Shown here: positions 24,605 through 31,989 of the stretch, one piece after another
Layout of the letters: each line of letters begins with the position of its first letter
How positions within the stretch are numbered: position 1 is the stretch's first letter
Assembly (NCBI GenBank): GCA_026225055.1
Contig: JAMFSA010000083.1
Location: 1-61,564 of the forward strand
Length of the DNA stretch: 61,564 bases
DNA from: Mucilaginibacter xinganensis
GTDB lineage: Bacteria > Bacteroidota > Bacteroidia > Sphingobacteriales > Sphingobacteriaceae
Direction: 5' to 3'
Position numbers and translations under genes: made by a program
Notes under the pieces: generated by a model
Databases searched by the model: none
What the model was told of the DNA's origin: nothing
The model's input: the letters and a program-made list of their open reading frames with translations, nothing else

Positions 24605-24808
24605 ATGAAGAAAACAAACAGTAATTTATTTGTCGTTACTGATGCTGACCACAGGTATAGATATCTGGAAACCCTAACGAAGGGTAATTTTGAAATTGTT
24701 TATTATTATGATGTGCAGGATTCACTTATCAGGAAGATGTATTTTTATATAGACCCGGTAACTGGAAGAATGTCATTGAAAACTGATTTGAATGAAGAGC
24801 AGATTTGA
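24605..24808 (+). CDS. Small unknown phage protein
   Basis: 67 residues, beta-rich (NLFVVTDADHRYRYLETL, FEIVYYYDVQDSLIRKMYFYI). Upstream there is an inverted repeat, TTCTAAAAT (24534) with ATTTTAGAA (24568), and a direct repeat CTGTTCTRAAA. The 3' end overlaps the next gene by 17 bases. Not recognised. Confidence 0.6.
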   Translation: MKKTNSNLFVVTDADHRYRYLETLTKGNFEIVYYYDVQDSLIRKMYFYIDPVTGRMSLKTDLNEEQI

Positions 24809-25067
24809 AGAAATAAAAAGAGGTGAGTTTATTATTGTTTTAATGCCTGAATCATTGAGCGAAATTGAATTTCTGGATTACTACAATGATAGTGATAAAG
24901 AACAACACAACACACTGCATAGCTATTACACACAGGCTATAGAAAAGAGGTTTGCAAAAGAAGCTTATCTATCTTACTGTAAGCCATACTCTAACTATCC
25001 GAAAAGTATGGCTTGTAACATTAAATTTCCTTCAATGAATAAATCACAAAAGACAGTAGGTTATTAG
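24792..25067 (+). CDS. Small unknown phage protein
   Basis: 91 residues starting inside the previous gene. Seen: SRFEEIKRGEFIIVLMPESLSEIEFLDYY, and a tyrosine-rich helix region. Not recognised. A hairpin (ATGCCCCGAAGT/ACTTCGAGGCAT, 25079-25107) follows its stop. Confidence 0.6.
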   Translation: MKSRFEEIKRGEFIIVLMPESLSEIEFLDYYNDSDKEQHNTLHSYYTQAIEKRFAKEAYLSYCKPYSNYPKSMACNIKFPSMNKSQKTVGY

Positions 25068-25395
25068 TTTAACAATAAATGCCCCGAAGTATCGCACTTC
25101 GAGGCATCATACCCTTATCCCAATTCACGCTAACGTGATATTGAATTGCAATATACTGAGTTAGTTTAAAAAAAATCAATAAGAAATACCAAAATTTAAC
25201 TGAGGTGACAAGGGGCTTAAATAAGCCGCTCTAAGCTTACTTTGTTACTGGATGAATATAAGTTCGTTTGATTAAAAATAACATAACCTACGGCACGTAT
25301 TGCAGTGTATAATAGCTAAGTATTGCCTGATAGAAGATATTGATATGCTGTTTAGGTAAATCTAAATTTACATTAAGGAGAATCTTCACTTTTTT
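25068..25395 (+). other. Non-coding stretch, possible untranslated RNA
   Basis: Holds no convincing gene. Seen: a hairpin at 25079-25107, a CACGCTAACGTG dyad near 25126, GGCTTAAATAAGCC near 25214, and a promoter-like pair TTTG ... TTCGTTTG near 25241-25270 (one mismatch). The stretch ends at a terminator, so it may encode a second short RNA like the one at 22170. Confidence 0.4.
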
Positions 25396-25425
25396 AAGCC
25401 CCGGTTTAGATGCCGGGGCTTTTCT
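25396..25425 (+). terminator. CCCCGG/CCGGGG terminator
   Basis: AAGCCCCGG (25396-25404) and CCGGGGCTT (25413-25421) around TTTAGATG, followed by TTCTTTT. Confidence 0.75.
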
Positions 25426-25438
25426 TTTGCCAAAAAAT

Positions 25439-25490
25439 ATATTTTCAATTTTTTGGCCTTCTTTCAAATAAGGATGTATTTATAATTAAA
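25439..25490 (+). promoter_or_regulatory. Early regulatory block, copy 2
   Basis: ATTTTCAATTTTTTGG, CTTCTTTCAAATAAG, then GATGTATTTATAATTAAA. It matches the block at 20711-20779, and its last 18 bases are identical to 22319-22336. TTTGG lies 20 bases before TATTTATAAT. Confidence 0.5.
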
Positions 25491-25500
25491 GAAGCAAACA

Positions 25501-25665
25501 ATGGAAGTATTACAATTCTCTCACTTACTGTTTATCAATCATCAGCCCGACAGCTACTATATGATTGATACCACGAAAAAATCTGTTAAAGCGGTTAGCC
25601 AAACCTGCTATGACCTCATATCTGCACTTGTTGGACTGCAACAGGACTTAAAATCACTGGTATAA
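25501..25665 (+). CDS. Very small unknown phage protein (54 aa)
   Basis: Open frame from ATG 25501: MEVLQFSHLLFINHQPDSYY, then a lysine/valine helix to LKSLV. The stop overlaps the ATG of the nuclease-like gene (TAATG), and the early block lies 10 bases upstream. Both support translation. Not recognised. Confidence 0.6.
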   Translation: MEVLQFSHLLFINHQPDSYYMIDTTKKSVKAVSQTCYDLISALVGLQQDLKSLV

Positions 25666-26114
25666 TGAACGCATTTATAAAACAAGACCAGATAGGCCGG
25701 GATAAAACTATAATGCTGTTCCCTAAACTTGATTTAGTGGAGAGTCCTAACCAATACTCGGTTTGGGATATGTCAGGTATGACTACAAATATAGCCGGGG
25801 ATGTTAAACCATTCCTGATGGAGGTAAAAGATAGGGATGTTAAATCATCATCCTACGAAACTGTTTTTATGGAAGTCAAAAAATATCAGGCGTTAACAAA
25901 ATTGGCTGACGAAAATAACATTCAGGATATTTTCTATATCAACCATTACACGGATAATATAACCTATGTATTCAACTTGAAGAATATCAAAGTTTATGAC
26001 CTGCAATTAGTGGTGAAGAAAGCACCAAAAACGACAATGGGTGCTACTGAATATGTAGATAAAATCTTTGTTGAATTACCTATTCATCACGGAAGAAAAT
26101 ATAATAATAAATAA
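25665..26114 (+). CDS. PD-(D/E)XK nuclease-like phage protein
   Basis: 149 residues with the layout of a small restriction-endonuclease-fold protein: a conserved aspartate candidate D35 (YSVWDMSG), then E53-V-K55 (FLMEVKDRD) as the ExK motif, and a following helix with a conserved lysine (VFMEVKKYQALTKLADENN) before a hydrophobic strand (IFYINHY). It could act as a resolvase or recombination nuclease in phage DNA processing. The fold is inferred from these motifs only. Translation is coupled to both neighbours through TAATG overlaps. Confidence 0.5.
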   Translation: MNAFIKQDQIGRDKTIMLFPKLDLVESPNQYSVWDMSGMTTNIAGDVKPFLMEVKDRDVKSSSYETVFMEVKKYQALTKLADENNIQDIFYINHYTDNITYVFNLKNIKVYDLQLVVKKAPKTTMGATEYVDKIFVELPIHHGRKYNNK

Positions 26115-26368
26115 TGTTAACAATATCAATTCTAATAGCATTAGCCGTTAACGGACTAATAATGAACCCCGGTTACCAATGGTTAATTAACCGCTTAAAC
26201 CTGGACTTCAAACCCTTTAATTGCGTGTACTGTTTAGCCTTTTGGATAGGCTTTATAGTAGCTGTACTTGGCTTTAATCCTTTGTCGGTAGCAATACCAT
26301 TAGCTGCATCTTTCTTAGCTGTAGCGTTTAACAGGTGGTTTGACAACCAACCTGTAAAGTTTAAATAA
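26114..26368 (+). CDS. Small membrane protein with CxxC
   Basis: 84 residues with two or three hydrophobic segments (LTISILIALAVNGLIMNPG, FWIGFIVAVLGF, SVAIPLAASFLAVAF) and the motif NCVYCLAFWIGF, like DUF1360-type small phage membrane proteins. The membrane role is unknown. The stop is followed at once by ACCCCGGTGG, and the next gene starts 5 bases later. Confidence 0.6.
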   Translation: MLTISILIALAVNGLIMNPGYQWLINRLNLDFKPFNCVYCLAFWIGFIVAVLGFNPLSVAIPLAASFLAVAFNRWFDNQPVKFK

Positions 26369-26373
26369 CCCCG

Positions 26374-27168
26374 GTGGATTACGAAGCACAAAAAACTAAA
26401 ATACTTACTGATTTCTTTAACTCTGGTAAGCTTAAACTAAAGGCTGATGGATATTTCAAAGGTCGATTACATATCAGCAGATATACAGGTATCGCCGAAG
26501 AATTAGTATTGCAAACTTACTATGAGTTGGCAAAGTACAACGCTGAAAAACTGGTAACAGCTTATCTGATAAACCCCAATAGTATTGAGGCCATAGCTGT
26601 AACTATTCTTAAAAGGCAGCTTATGCACAAAAAGAATAATCCTGAATCACCTAACAATAGCTTTGGTACTAAACTAATTTTCGGCTCTAATTACTTTTCG
26701 GGGGACTTCATTAGTTCAACTGATACATATAGTGAATCTAATGAAACAGCAGACTACACAGGTATTCCAATAGCGGATGTTGAAGACGGGGACTATTTCA
26801 AAGACCGAGATTACTCCATTGATAAGCAAGCGGAAATTTTTAAGAGGCTAACACCAGATGAAATTGATTTTGTAAATGCTTTATGGAATGGTGAGAAATT
26901 CTACAAACGAAAACCTACTAACAACTATAAAGAATTTCGTGATTACGTGTTCAATAAAATACAAAATATGGACTTATACAAAGACCCTACGCCATTAGAG
27001 CAGATTAAAAATAAGTTATCAATGAAGGATAATCAGATGTTTGATGTAATGTTTGATGATGATTTAACCCGGACAGATAAAATAAAAAAGTTAAAATTCA
27101 GCGAACAGCAGTACATAGCCCAACGCAGGATTTTACTTAAAAAGATTAAGGAATTTAATATAAAATGA
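26374..27168 (+). CDS. Sigma-factor-like phage protein
   Basis: 264 residues from a GTG start. The N-terminal part (residues 25-90) is helical and resembles sigma region 2 (YTGIAEELVLQTYYELAKYN ... ILKRQLMHKK). The C-terminal 60 residues resemble sigma region 4: KLSMKDNQMFDVMFDDDLTR then TDKIKKLKFSEQQYIAQRR and a basic end. An acidic linker lies between. It sits just before the late genes and could direct RNA polymerase to late promoters. Similarity is by pattern only; a terminase or HTH regulator role is possible. Confidence 0.45.
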   Translation: MDYEAQKTKILTDFFNSGKLKLKADGYFKGRLHISRYTGIAEELVLQTYYELAKYNAEKLVTAYLINPNSIEAIAVTILKRQLMHKKNNPESPNNSFGTKLIFGSNYFSGDFISSTDTYSESNETADYTGIPIADVEDGDYFKDRDYSIDKQAEIFKRLTPDEIDFVNALWNGEKFYKRKPTNNYKEFRDYVFNKIQNMDLYKDPTPLEQIKNKLSMKDNQMFDVMFDDDLTRTDKIKKLKFSEQQYIAQRRILLKKIKEFNIK

Positions 27169-27431
27169 CCGATAAAGTATATACCTACATCTTCAAATTG
27201 CTAAGTCAGGAAACCGCATTACTGTTTACCAAATATGATAATGATAGTGACCAAAATCTGGTTAATGATTTATACTCAGATATGCTTCTGGATGTTGAAG
27301 AAAATGAATCGGCGGGGTTTATAAACTACCTTATAAAATTAATCAGCTTTTTGGAACAGAAAGAAGATTATGAGTGGTGTAGCAAGCTACTGAAACTTAA
27401 AACAAGAATAAAGAATTACCAGAATGAATAA
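27165..27431 (+). CDS. Small acidic unknown phage protein
   Basis: 88 residues, helical and acidic (DNDSDQNLVNDLYSDMLLDV, ENESAGFINYLIKLISFLEQ). It overlaps the preceding stop by 4 bases (ATGA) and the next gene by 8, so it belongs to the same operon. Not recognised. Confidence 0.6.
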   Translation: MTDKVYTYIFKLLSQETALLFTKYDNDSDQNLVNDLYSDMLLDVEENESAGFINYLIKLISFLEQKEDYEWCSKLLKLKTRIKNYQNE

Positions 27432-27642
27432 AGAAGATATATTAACACTGATAGAAACAATATTACCAAAGCTTCAACAGTGGATTACATTTAAAGAAGC
27501 TTCATTTGAACCAGAAGAAATGGTTATAGTTAAACAATTAGCTACAACTATTTTGCCGGGAAGGATTATTAGTTGGGGCTGTACACCGTGTGCCGGGGAA
27601 ATACTAAGCATTATATGGGCTTATTATCAAAGAGAAAAATAA
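27424..27642 (+). CDS. Small unknown phage protein
   Basis: 72 residues. Seen: KEDILTLIETILPKLQQWITF and a C-terminal part with two cysteines (WGCTPCAGEIL). It could be a small zinc-binding or disulphide protein. Not recognised. Confidence 0.55.
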   Translation: MNKEDILTLIETILPKLQQWITFKEASFEPEEMVIVKQLATTILPGRIISWGCTPCAGEILSIIWAYYQREK

Positions 27643-27656
27643 TAAACAAAAAAATT

Positions 27657-27923
27657 ATGGAAAGGATAAAAGATACACCACAGATAAGCAATTCAATTAG
27701 AAAGATTAAAAGTATTTTAGATACGAGGGAATTTAGCTTAGATGATGCTGAATTTTTAAGATTAAGATATCAAGATATAGCAACTAAACGTGATGAATAC
27801 GAGAATAGAATTATAGAACTTGAACAACAGTTGAATGATTTAAAATCGAAGTTTCAAGCTACAATTAAATTAGATGATTTAGTTAGATGGTCTAATCCCC
27901 GGTCATTCATTGTAGAAAAATAA
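27657..27923 (+). CDS. Coiled-coil phage protein
   Basis: 88 residues from ATG 27657, preceded by an A-rich leader; a longer in-frame reading from 27573 would overlap the previous gene and is not preferred. Residues 35-75 form a heptad-rich helix (YQDIATKRDEYENRIIELEQ). Last early gene before a terminator and the opposite-strand pair. Function unknown. Confidence 0.6.
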   Translation: MERIKDTPQISNSIRKIKSILDTREFSLDDAEFLRLRYQDIATKRDEYENRIIELEQQLNDLKSKFQATIKLDDLVRWSNPRSFIVEK

Positions 27924-27965
27924 AACTGTTTTCCGTATCAGTAAAAACGGATAGTTCATTATATT

Positions 27966-27995
27966 CATATTACCTCCTTTTTTTGGGGTAATATG
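27966..27995. repeat. Palindrome CATATTACC / GGTAATATG
   Basis: Nine-base perfect arms (27966-27974, 27987-27995) around a T-rich loop. The arms contain the ATTACC / GGTAAT pair that also occurs before late gene starts, but here between convergent genes. Confidence 0.5.
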
Positions 27996-28008
27996 TAATT
28001 CATATTAA

Positions 28009-28036
28009 GGTTAATCAGCAATGGTTAGCCTTTTTT
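28009..28036 (+). terminator. Terminator of the early operon
   Basis: GGTTAA (28009-28014) pairs with TTAGCC (28025-28030), with one G-U pair, before six T. It overlaps the end of the convergent minus-strand gene. Confidence 0.6.
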
Positions 28037-28859
28037 ATTCAGTTAATGTAAAATTTACTTTTGGGGGAATTTGATTGTATTTTTTTAGAATTGCTTCTTT
28101 TGCTGTTTTTGGTGTTCCCGGTGCTATCCACTCCTTTAATATTTTATTATCGTTGTCATAAATAACAAACCCTTGATAAATTATTCCGTTTTCGGTCACG
28201 AAAGCAATTTTTTCAAATACAAAAAAACTCCGAGATTTTAGTTGTACATACAATAGTCCATTATGCAAATCGAATTTTTCCTTTGATAAAATTTCGGTGT
28301 TTGGTGCCATTTGCGTTTCATCAAATCTGTATATCATTGATTGTGCAAAATCGTTTTGACTTAAACGTAGTGAATTATCGTCTTTTCCTGTTTTTTGCAA
28401 TTTGGATTCAACGTAATTCCAGTCAAAAATAATTGCAACTATATCGTATAAAGGAAGTTTTGATTCATTAAATAATGTAAATGTCGTTTGTTCGGTTTTT
28501 GTCCGGTCTATTGTTTTTATTCCTTTCGTAGTTATAAATGGATAACCATCACCACCTGTTAGGTAGTCTTTTATATAATTAGATTTTTCAACTATTTGGT
28601 GATTCAATTGAATAATAGTATCACTTTGCTTTTGAATTTTTTCATCTCTATGCTTTAAATCATTTTTCAAAGAATCTCTTTCGCTTTTTATTTCAACCAG
28701 ATGAGTTTGCAATTCATCGTTTTTGGCTTTTGTGAGGTTAAGAATATCCTGCTTATCCTTAGCACTGCTAAAGTTCTGAGATATAGCTAATAGAATAGCC
28801 CCAACACCGCCTAAAAATATTAATGTTAAAGCAATTATACTTAGAGTGCTCATCTTCAT
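28035..28859 (-). CDS. Membrane-anchored coiled-coil protein (accessory gene)
   Basis: 274 residues from MKMSTLS; an ATG 54 bases upstream would overlap the previous gene by 38 bases. One N-terminal membrane helix (STLSIIALTLIFLGGVGAILLAI), a long coiled coil (about residues 35-95, KAKNDELQTHLVEIKSERDS) and a C-terminal beta-rich domain (TTFTLFNESKLPLYDIVAII). Very AT-rich, antisense to the phage operons, paired with the next protein. This fits a lysogen-expressed accessory gene, possibly superinfection exclusion or defence. Function is not recognised. Confidence 0.65.
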   Translation of the reverse strand: MKMSTLSIIALTLIFLGGVGAILLAISQNFSSAKDKQDILNLTKAKNDELQTHLVEIKSERDSLKNDLKHRDEKIQKQSDTIIQLNHQIVEKSNYIKDYLTGGDGYPFITTKGIKTIDRTKTEQTTFTLFNESKLPLYDIVAIIFDWNYVESKLQKTGKDDNSLRLSQNDFAQSMIYRFDETQMAPNTEILSKEKFDLHNGLLYVQLKSRSFFVFEKIAFVTENGIIYQGFVIYDNDNKILKEWIAPGTPKTAKEAILKKYNQIPPKVNFTLTE

Positions 28860-28875
28860 TGTCTGAAATTGTAAT

Positions 28876-29346
28876 CTATTTATTTTTATTTTTTTGTTTT
28901 TTCCTTGATTCAAGATAAAATTGCACTCGTTTTTTATCTACTGCTTCATCTTCGGCATTTATAAGTTTTTCTTCTATTTTTATATCATTACCTAAACGTT
29001 TTAATGAATCATTTTGAATAGAAATGCGTTCCTCCGCAGATTTTATATAATCTTTTTGCGCTAATAAGTATATGTTTAAGCTATCTGCCCTTTTGTGTAA
29101 AATTGCATATTCAATTTCGAGTTTGAGTGATTTTAATTCCACAATATCACTTTTAGTTTGAAATAGTCCAGAAAGTAAACTGTATATAGTTGCAGTAATT
29201 GCAATGACTAATGTCCAAAAACCGGGTTCTTGATAAAATGGTTTTTTTAAAGCTTTTATCTCTGTTATTAATTTCAGATGCTTTAATTGAACTTCGGACA
29301 GTTCTTCAATATTGTTTTTTTTTGAATTTTCACTACTTTTTTGCAT
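28876..29346 (-). CDS. Membrane-anchored coiled-coil protein, partner of the next gene
   Basis: 156 residues: cytoplasmic N-terminus (SEVQLKHLKLITEIKALKKP), one membrane helix (FWTLVIAITATIYSLLSGLF) and a long C-terminal coiled coil ending in a lysine-rich tail. It starts the two-gene opposite-strand unit and has the same architecture as its neighbour (membrane helix plus coiled coil), suggesting a hetero-complex at the envelope. AT-rich; no family recognised. Confidence 0.65.
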   Translation of the reverse strand: MQKSSENSKKNNIEELSEVQLKHLKLITEIKALKKPFYQEPGFWTLVIAITATIYSLLSGLFQTKSDIVELKSLKLEIEYAILHKRADSLNIYLLAQKDYIKSAEERISIQNDSLKRLGNDIKIEEKLINAEDEAVDKKRVQFYLESRKKQKNKNK

Positions 29347-29425
29347 TGTTATAAGGTTTGTATAAATTTAATTAAATATTCTAATTAGAATTATAAACCG
29401 TTCTCTTTTTTATTCGCACATATAA

Positions 29426-29438
29426 CTTATTACCTATT
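29426..29438 (+). promoter_or_regulatory. Late motif (CTTATTACC) before terS
   Basis: One mismatch to CCTATTACC, 23 bases before the ATG. It is overlapped by a small dyad, CTATTCAAATAG. Confidence 0.5.
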
Positions 29439-29457
29439 CAAATAGAATAATAAAAGA

Positions 29458-29769
29458 ATGCCATTTGAAAAGGGAAAGCCAAAAACCGGGGGTAGACAAC
29501 CGGGGGTTAAAAACAAAACCACACAGGAAATAAGGGACGCTATACAGCTTGTATTAGCTGATAAAGTTGATGAACTGGCTAATGACCTCACTACGATGTC
29601 AGAGTTTAAACAGTGGACTATACTTAACGCTGTCGCTAAATATGTTTTGCCTACTCTGGCTAAGAATGAAGATACCGTTGAACATTCCGGGGAGATTAAT
29701 ATAACAGTGAGTTTTGAAAATGGTACTGATAACGCTTTAGGCGATAATTCTAACGAGGTTGAAGACTAA
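29458..29769 (+). CDS. Small terminase-like protein (TerS)
   Basis: 103 residues. The N-terminus KGKPKTGGRQPGVKNKTTQE is the basic DNA-binding opening common to Bacteroidota phage small terminases and DUF5681-like proteins, followed by helices (IRDAIQLVLADKVDELANDL) and an acidic C-terminal tail. Its place directly before the large terminase supports a DNA-packaging role (pac or cos recognition). Shorter than many TerS proteins but within range. Confidence 0.75.
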   Translation: MPFEKGKPKTGGRQPGVKNKTTQEIRDAIQLVLADKVDELANDLTTMSEFKQWTILNAVAKYVLPTLAKNEDTVEHSGEINITVSFENGTDNALGDNSNEVED

Positions 29770-29820
29770 TTACCTGTCCGTTATAACTGTAAGTTATTAC
29801 GTTTTGTGCGATTCAAGCCA

Positions 29821-29859
29821 ATGAAAGCACAAGGGACAAAAATTAGGGACAAAATGTAA
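29821..29859 (+). CDS. Possible 12-codon leader peptide of terL
   Basis: ATG 29821 opens MKAQGTKIRDKM and stops one base before the TTG start of terL. Two copies of AGGGACAAAA (29832, 29845) lie inside it. It may couple translation to the weak TTG start; whether it is translated is unknown. Confidence 0.3.
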   Translation: MKAQGTKIRDKM

Positions 29860-29860
29860 T

Positions 29861-31045
29861 TTGAACGTTCAAATAACCCTACCAAAACCACATCCGGGGC
29901 AGCAAAAAGTATTAGATAGCAAAGCCAGATTCAAAGTAATATCAGCCGGGCGAAGATTCGGCAAATCTTTAATCAGTCAGGTAATATCAATCATTGGTAT
30001 CATCAATGCTAAACATATAGCATATGTAACACCTACCTATGCTTTAAGTAAGATATTCTTTCAGGATATACTAAAGCTCATACCTGTTAAACTGATTAAG
30101 TCAGCTAACAAAACTGATTTGGTTATCACCTTAATCACCGGGGGAAGCCTTAGCTTTTTAACAGGTGAACGATTAGATAATTTCCGGGGTCGAAAATTCC
30201 ATACAGTTATCATAGATGAGGCAAGTTATATACCAGACTTGGAATCAGCTTGGTTAAACTCTATCAGGCCTACATTAACTGATTATAAGGGTAACGCTTT
30301 ATTCATCAGTACACCACGGGGTAAAAACTATTTCTATGCGCTATACAATAAGGGTTTAAATAAAGAAGATGGCTATGAATCATTCCACTTTACCACATAT
30401 GATAACCCGCATATTTCAGCAGATGAAATAGATTTAGCCAGATTAGAATTACCTGATGCAGCATTCAAACAAGAATACTTAGCAGAACCCGGAGAGAACA
30501 CTAATAACCCATTTGGTACACAAAACATAATTGATAATACCATTACCACATTGAGCCAGAAAGAAACTAAGGTTATCGGTATAGATTTAGGTAAGCACAA
30601 TGATTATACTGTTTTGTGTGGATTAGACGAAGATGGTGCAATGAGCTACTTTGAGCGATTTAAAAATCCGTGGTCACTCACTATCGAAAGGATAAAGATG
30701 TTGCCCTCATACTGCCTTAAAGTAGTTGATAGCACTGGTGTAGGTGATGCAGTGTTTGAGCAGTTATCAACTACCTGTCATAACATCACCGGGTTTAAGT
30801 TTACCAGTACATCAAAACCTCAGATTGTTATGGAACTTGTAAAGGACTTAGAATTATCTAAGATAAAGGTTAATGAAGTTACAGCTAATGAGATGGCAGT
30901 GTTTGAATATAAGATTCAACCATCAGGGCATATAAAATATGAAGCGCAATCAGGTTTCCACGATGATACTGTAATGGCATTAGCAATGGCTAACCATTAC
31001 CTTAAACAAGCTGCATTAAGCAACTATGCCGGGTGGCTATATTAA
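29861..31045 (+). CDS. Large terminase subunit (TerL)
   Basis: ATP-driven DNA packaging motor and nuclease. Seen: Walker A SAGRRFGKS (about residues 28-36), Walker B TVIIDEAS with D119/E120, coupling motif FISTPRGK around 147-154, and the RNase H-like nuclease domain with VIGIDLGKHNDYTVL (about 239), DSTGVGD and HDDTVMALAMA (about 367). The 394-residue length is typical. The start is a TTG at 29861, because the frame upstream has no ATG or GTG before a stop. Confidence 0.95.
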   Translation: MNVQITLPKPHPGQQKVLDSKARFKVISAGRRFGKSLISQVISIIGIINAKHIAYVTPTYALSKIFFQDILKLIPVKLIKSANKTDLVITLITGGSLSFLTGERLDNFRGRKFHTVIIDEASYIPDLESAWLNSIRPTLTDYKGNALFISTPRGKNYFYALYNKGLNKEDGYESFHFTTYDNPHISADEIDLARLELPDAAFKQEYLAEPGENTNNPFGTQNIIDNTITTLSQKETKVIGIDLGKHNDYTVLCGLDEDGAMSYFERFKNPWSLTIERIKMLPSYCLKVVDSTGVGDAVFEQLSTTCHNITGFKFTSTSKPQIVMELVKDLELSKIKVNEVTANEMAVFEYKIQPSGHIKYEAQSGFHDDTVMALAMANHYLKQAALSNYAGWLY

Positions 31046-31053
31046 ATAAAAAA

Positions 31054-31078
31054 AAGCCTGTCAGGCAGTGACAGGCTT
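31054..31078. terminator. Hairpin after terL
   Basis: AAGCCTGTCA / TGACAGGCTT with loop GGCAG. It is preceded by a run of A and followed by AATTAA, so as a terminator it would work better on the minus strand. It may instead stabilise the terL message. Confidence 0.5.
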
Positions 31079-31145
31079 AATTAACTACTAATTGATTTAA
31101 CTCACTTAAATCATTATAAAATTAAAAGATTAACTAAATAAACAT

Positions 31146-31802
31146 ATGAACTTCAAAGAGTTGTATAACAAATTGCCTCAAAAGTGGGAAGAATTTTCAC
31201 TAAAAGATTACATAAAACTTGCACCTGTTATATCTGATAGGGTAGATGATGAGCTACAAGACCCGGATATTATCACTATCAAATATCTTGATGAATTAGA
31301 TAAGAATATTCAAATCATAAGTTTATTGACTGGTGCAAGTGTTGAAGCAGTTGAACAGGTAACTATGGTTCAATTGGATGAACTCATAAATAAGATTAGT
31401 TTCATAAGCTCAATACCAGATAATCCTAAAACCTCTATCAAGTATAAACAGTTTAATGAACTCTCTTATGATAACTTCATTACCTTTCAGAAACTACAAT
31501 TAGATTTTACACCTGATAAAGCATTGTCAACAGCAATAGAGAATCTACCAATGATGTTATCCGTTTTCAGTAAAGATAACTTAACAGAAGAATACTTTTT
31601 AAATCAATCAATGGTGGAGTGCATTGCAGGTTTTTTTACTGTAAATCAGAACATTCAAAACTATTTGAAACGTTCGCAGGTTTCTTTATACAAGTTGATG
31701 ATGAAGCAGCAAGCCAAACAGATGAAGCATCTATTGATATTATCGCTACAGAAAGTAAATCCATTCAAAAAGAGTTTAACGACAAATGGAACTATTGGAT
31801 GA
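31146..31802 (+). CDS. Tail-assembly-chaperone-like protein, 0-frame product
   Basis: 218 residues in the zero frame. The first 165 or so form a helical, acidic domain (WEEFSLKDYIKLAPVISDRV, DELDKNIQIISLLTGASVEA, VECIAGFF). After codon 164 the zero frame looks less like a protein, while the -1 frame becomes strongly coding. A run of seven T at 31631-31637 is in the exact X XXY YYZ phase for a -1 slip. Long-tailed phages make two chaperone forms this way (lambda G/GT), but usually next to the tape measure gene; here the gene follows terL. Confidence 0.6.
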   Translation: MNFKELYNKLPQKWEEFSLKDYIKLAPVISDRVDDELQDPDIITIKYLDELDKNIQIISLLTGASVEAVEQVTMVQLDELINKISFISSIPDNPKTSIKYKQFNELSYDNFITFQKLQLDFTPDKALSTAIENLPMMLSVFSKDNLTEEYFLNQSMVECIAGFFTVNQNIQNYLKRSQVSLYKLMMKQQAKQMKHLLILSLQKVNPFKKSLTTNGTIG

Positions 31803-31942
31803 TAGCCAAATCTGTAGCAGAGTTTACCGGGCAAACATTTTGGCAAGTTTTAGAATCTAATATAATGGAAGTCTTAACAGTTGCTACACTGCTTAAAGAA
31901 CAGGTTGTAGTTATTGAAAATAGAGATAAACTCAGTTCATAA
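31637..31942 (+). CDS. -1 frame extension of the chaperone-like gene
   Basis: The -1 frame after the T7 heptamer continues for 101 codons: IQVDDEAASQTDEASIDIIA, then KEFNDKWNYWMIAKSVAEFT, then FWQVLESNIMEVLTVATLLK. The W/Y-rich helix resembles C-terminal domains of siphovirus chaperones. The nominal ATG at 31619 begins with unlikely residues (MHCRFFYC), so this is probably reached by frameshifting or, if the T-run is an indel, is the true C-terminus of a single protein. Confidence 0.6.
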   Translation, partial: YCKSEHSKLFETFAGFFIQVDDEAASQTDEASIDIIATESKSIQKEFNDKWNYWMIAKSVAEFTGQTFWQVLESNIMEVLTVATLLKEQVVVIENRDKLSS

Positions 31943-31989
31943 CCGAGACTAAATAAAGCAAAATAAATAATATAGGTAAAAACCTTTTT

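Noticed and set aside
31619..31636. Independent gene starting at ATG 31619
   Set aside because: The first codons read MHCRFF in the shadow of the chaperone-like gene; reaching this frame by a -1 slip at 31631 explains it better.
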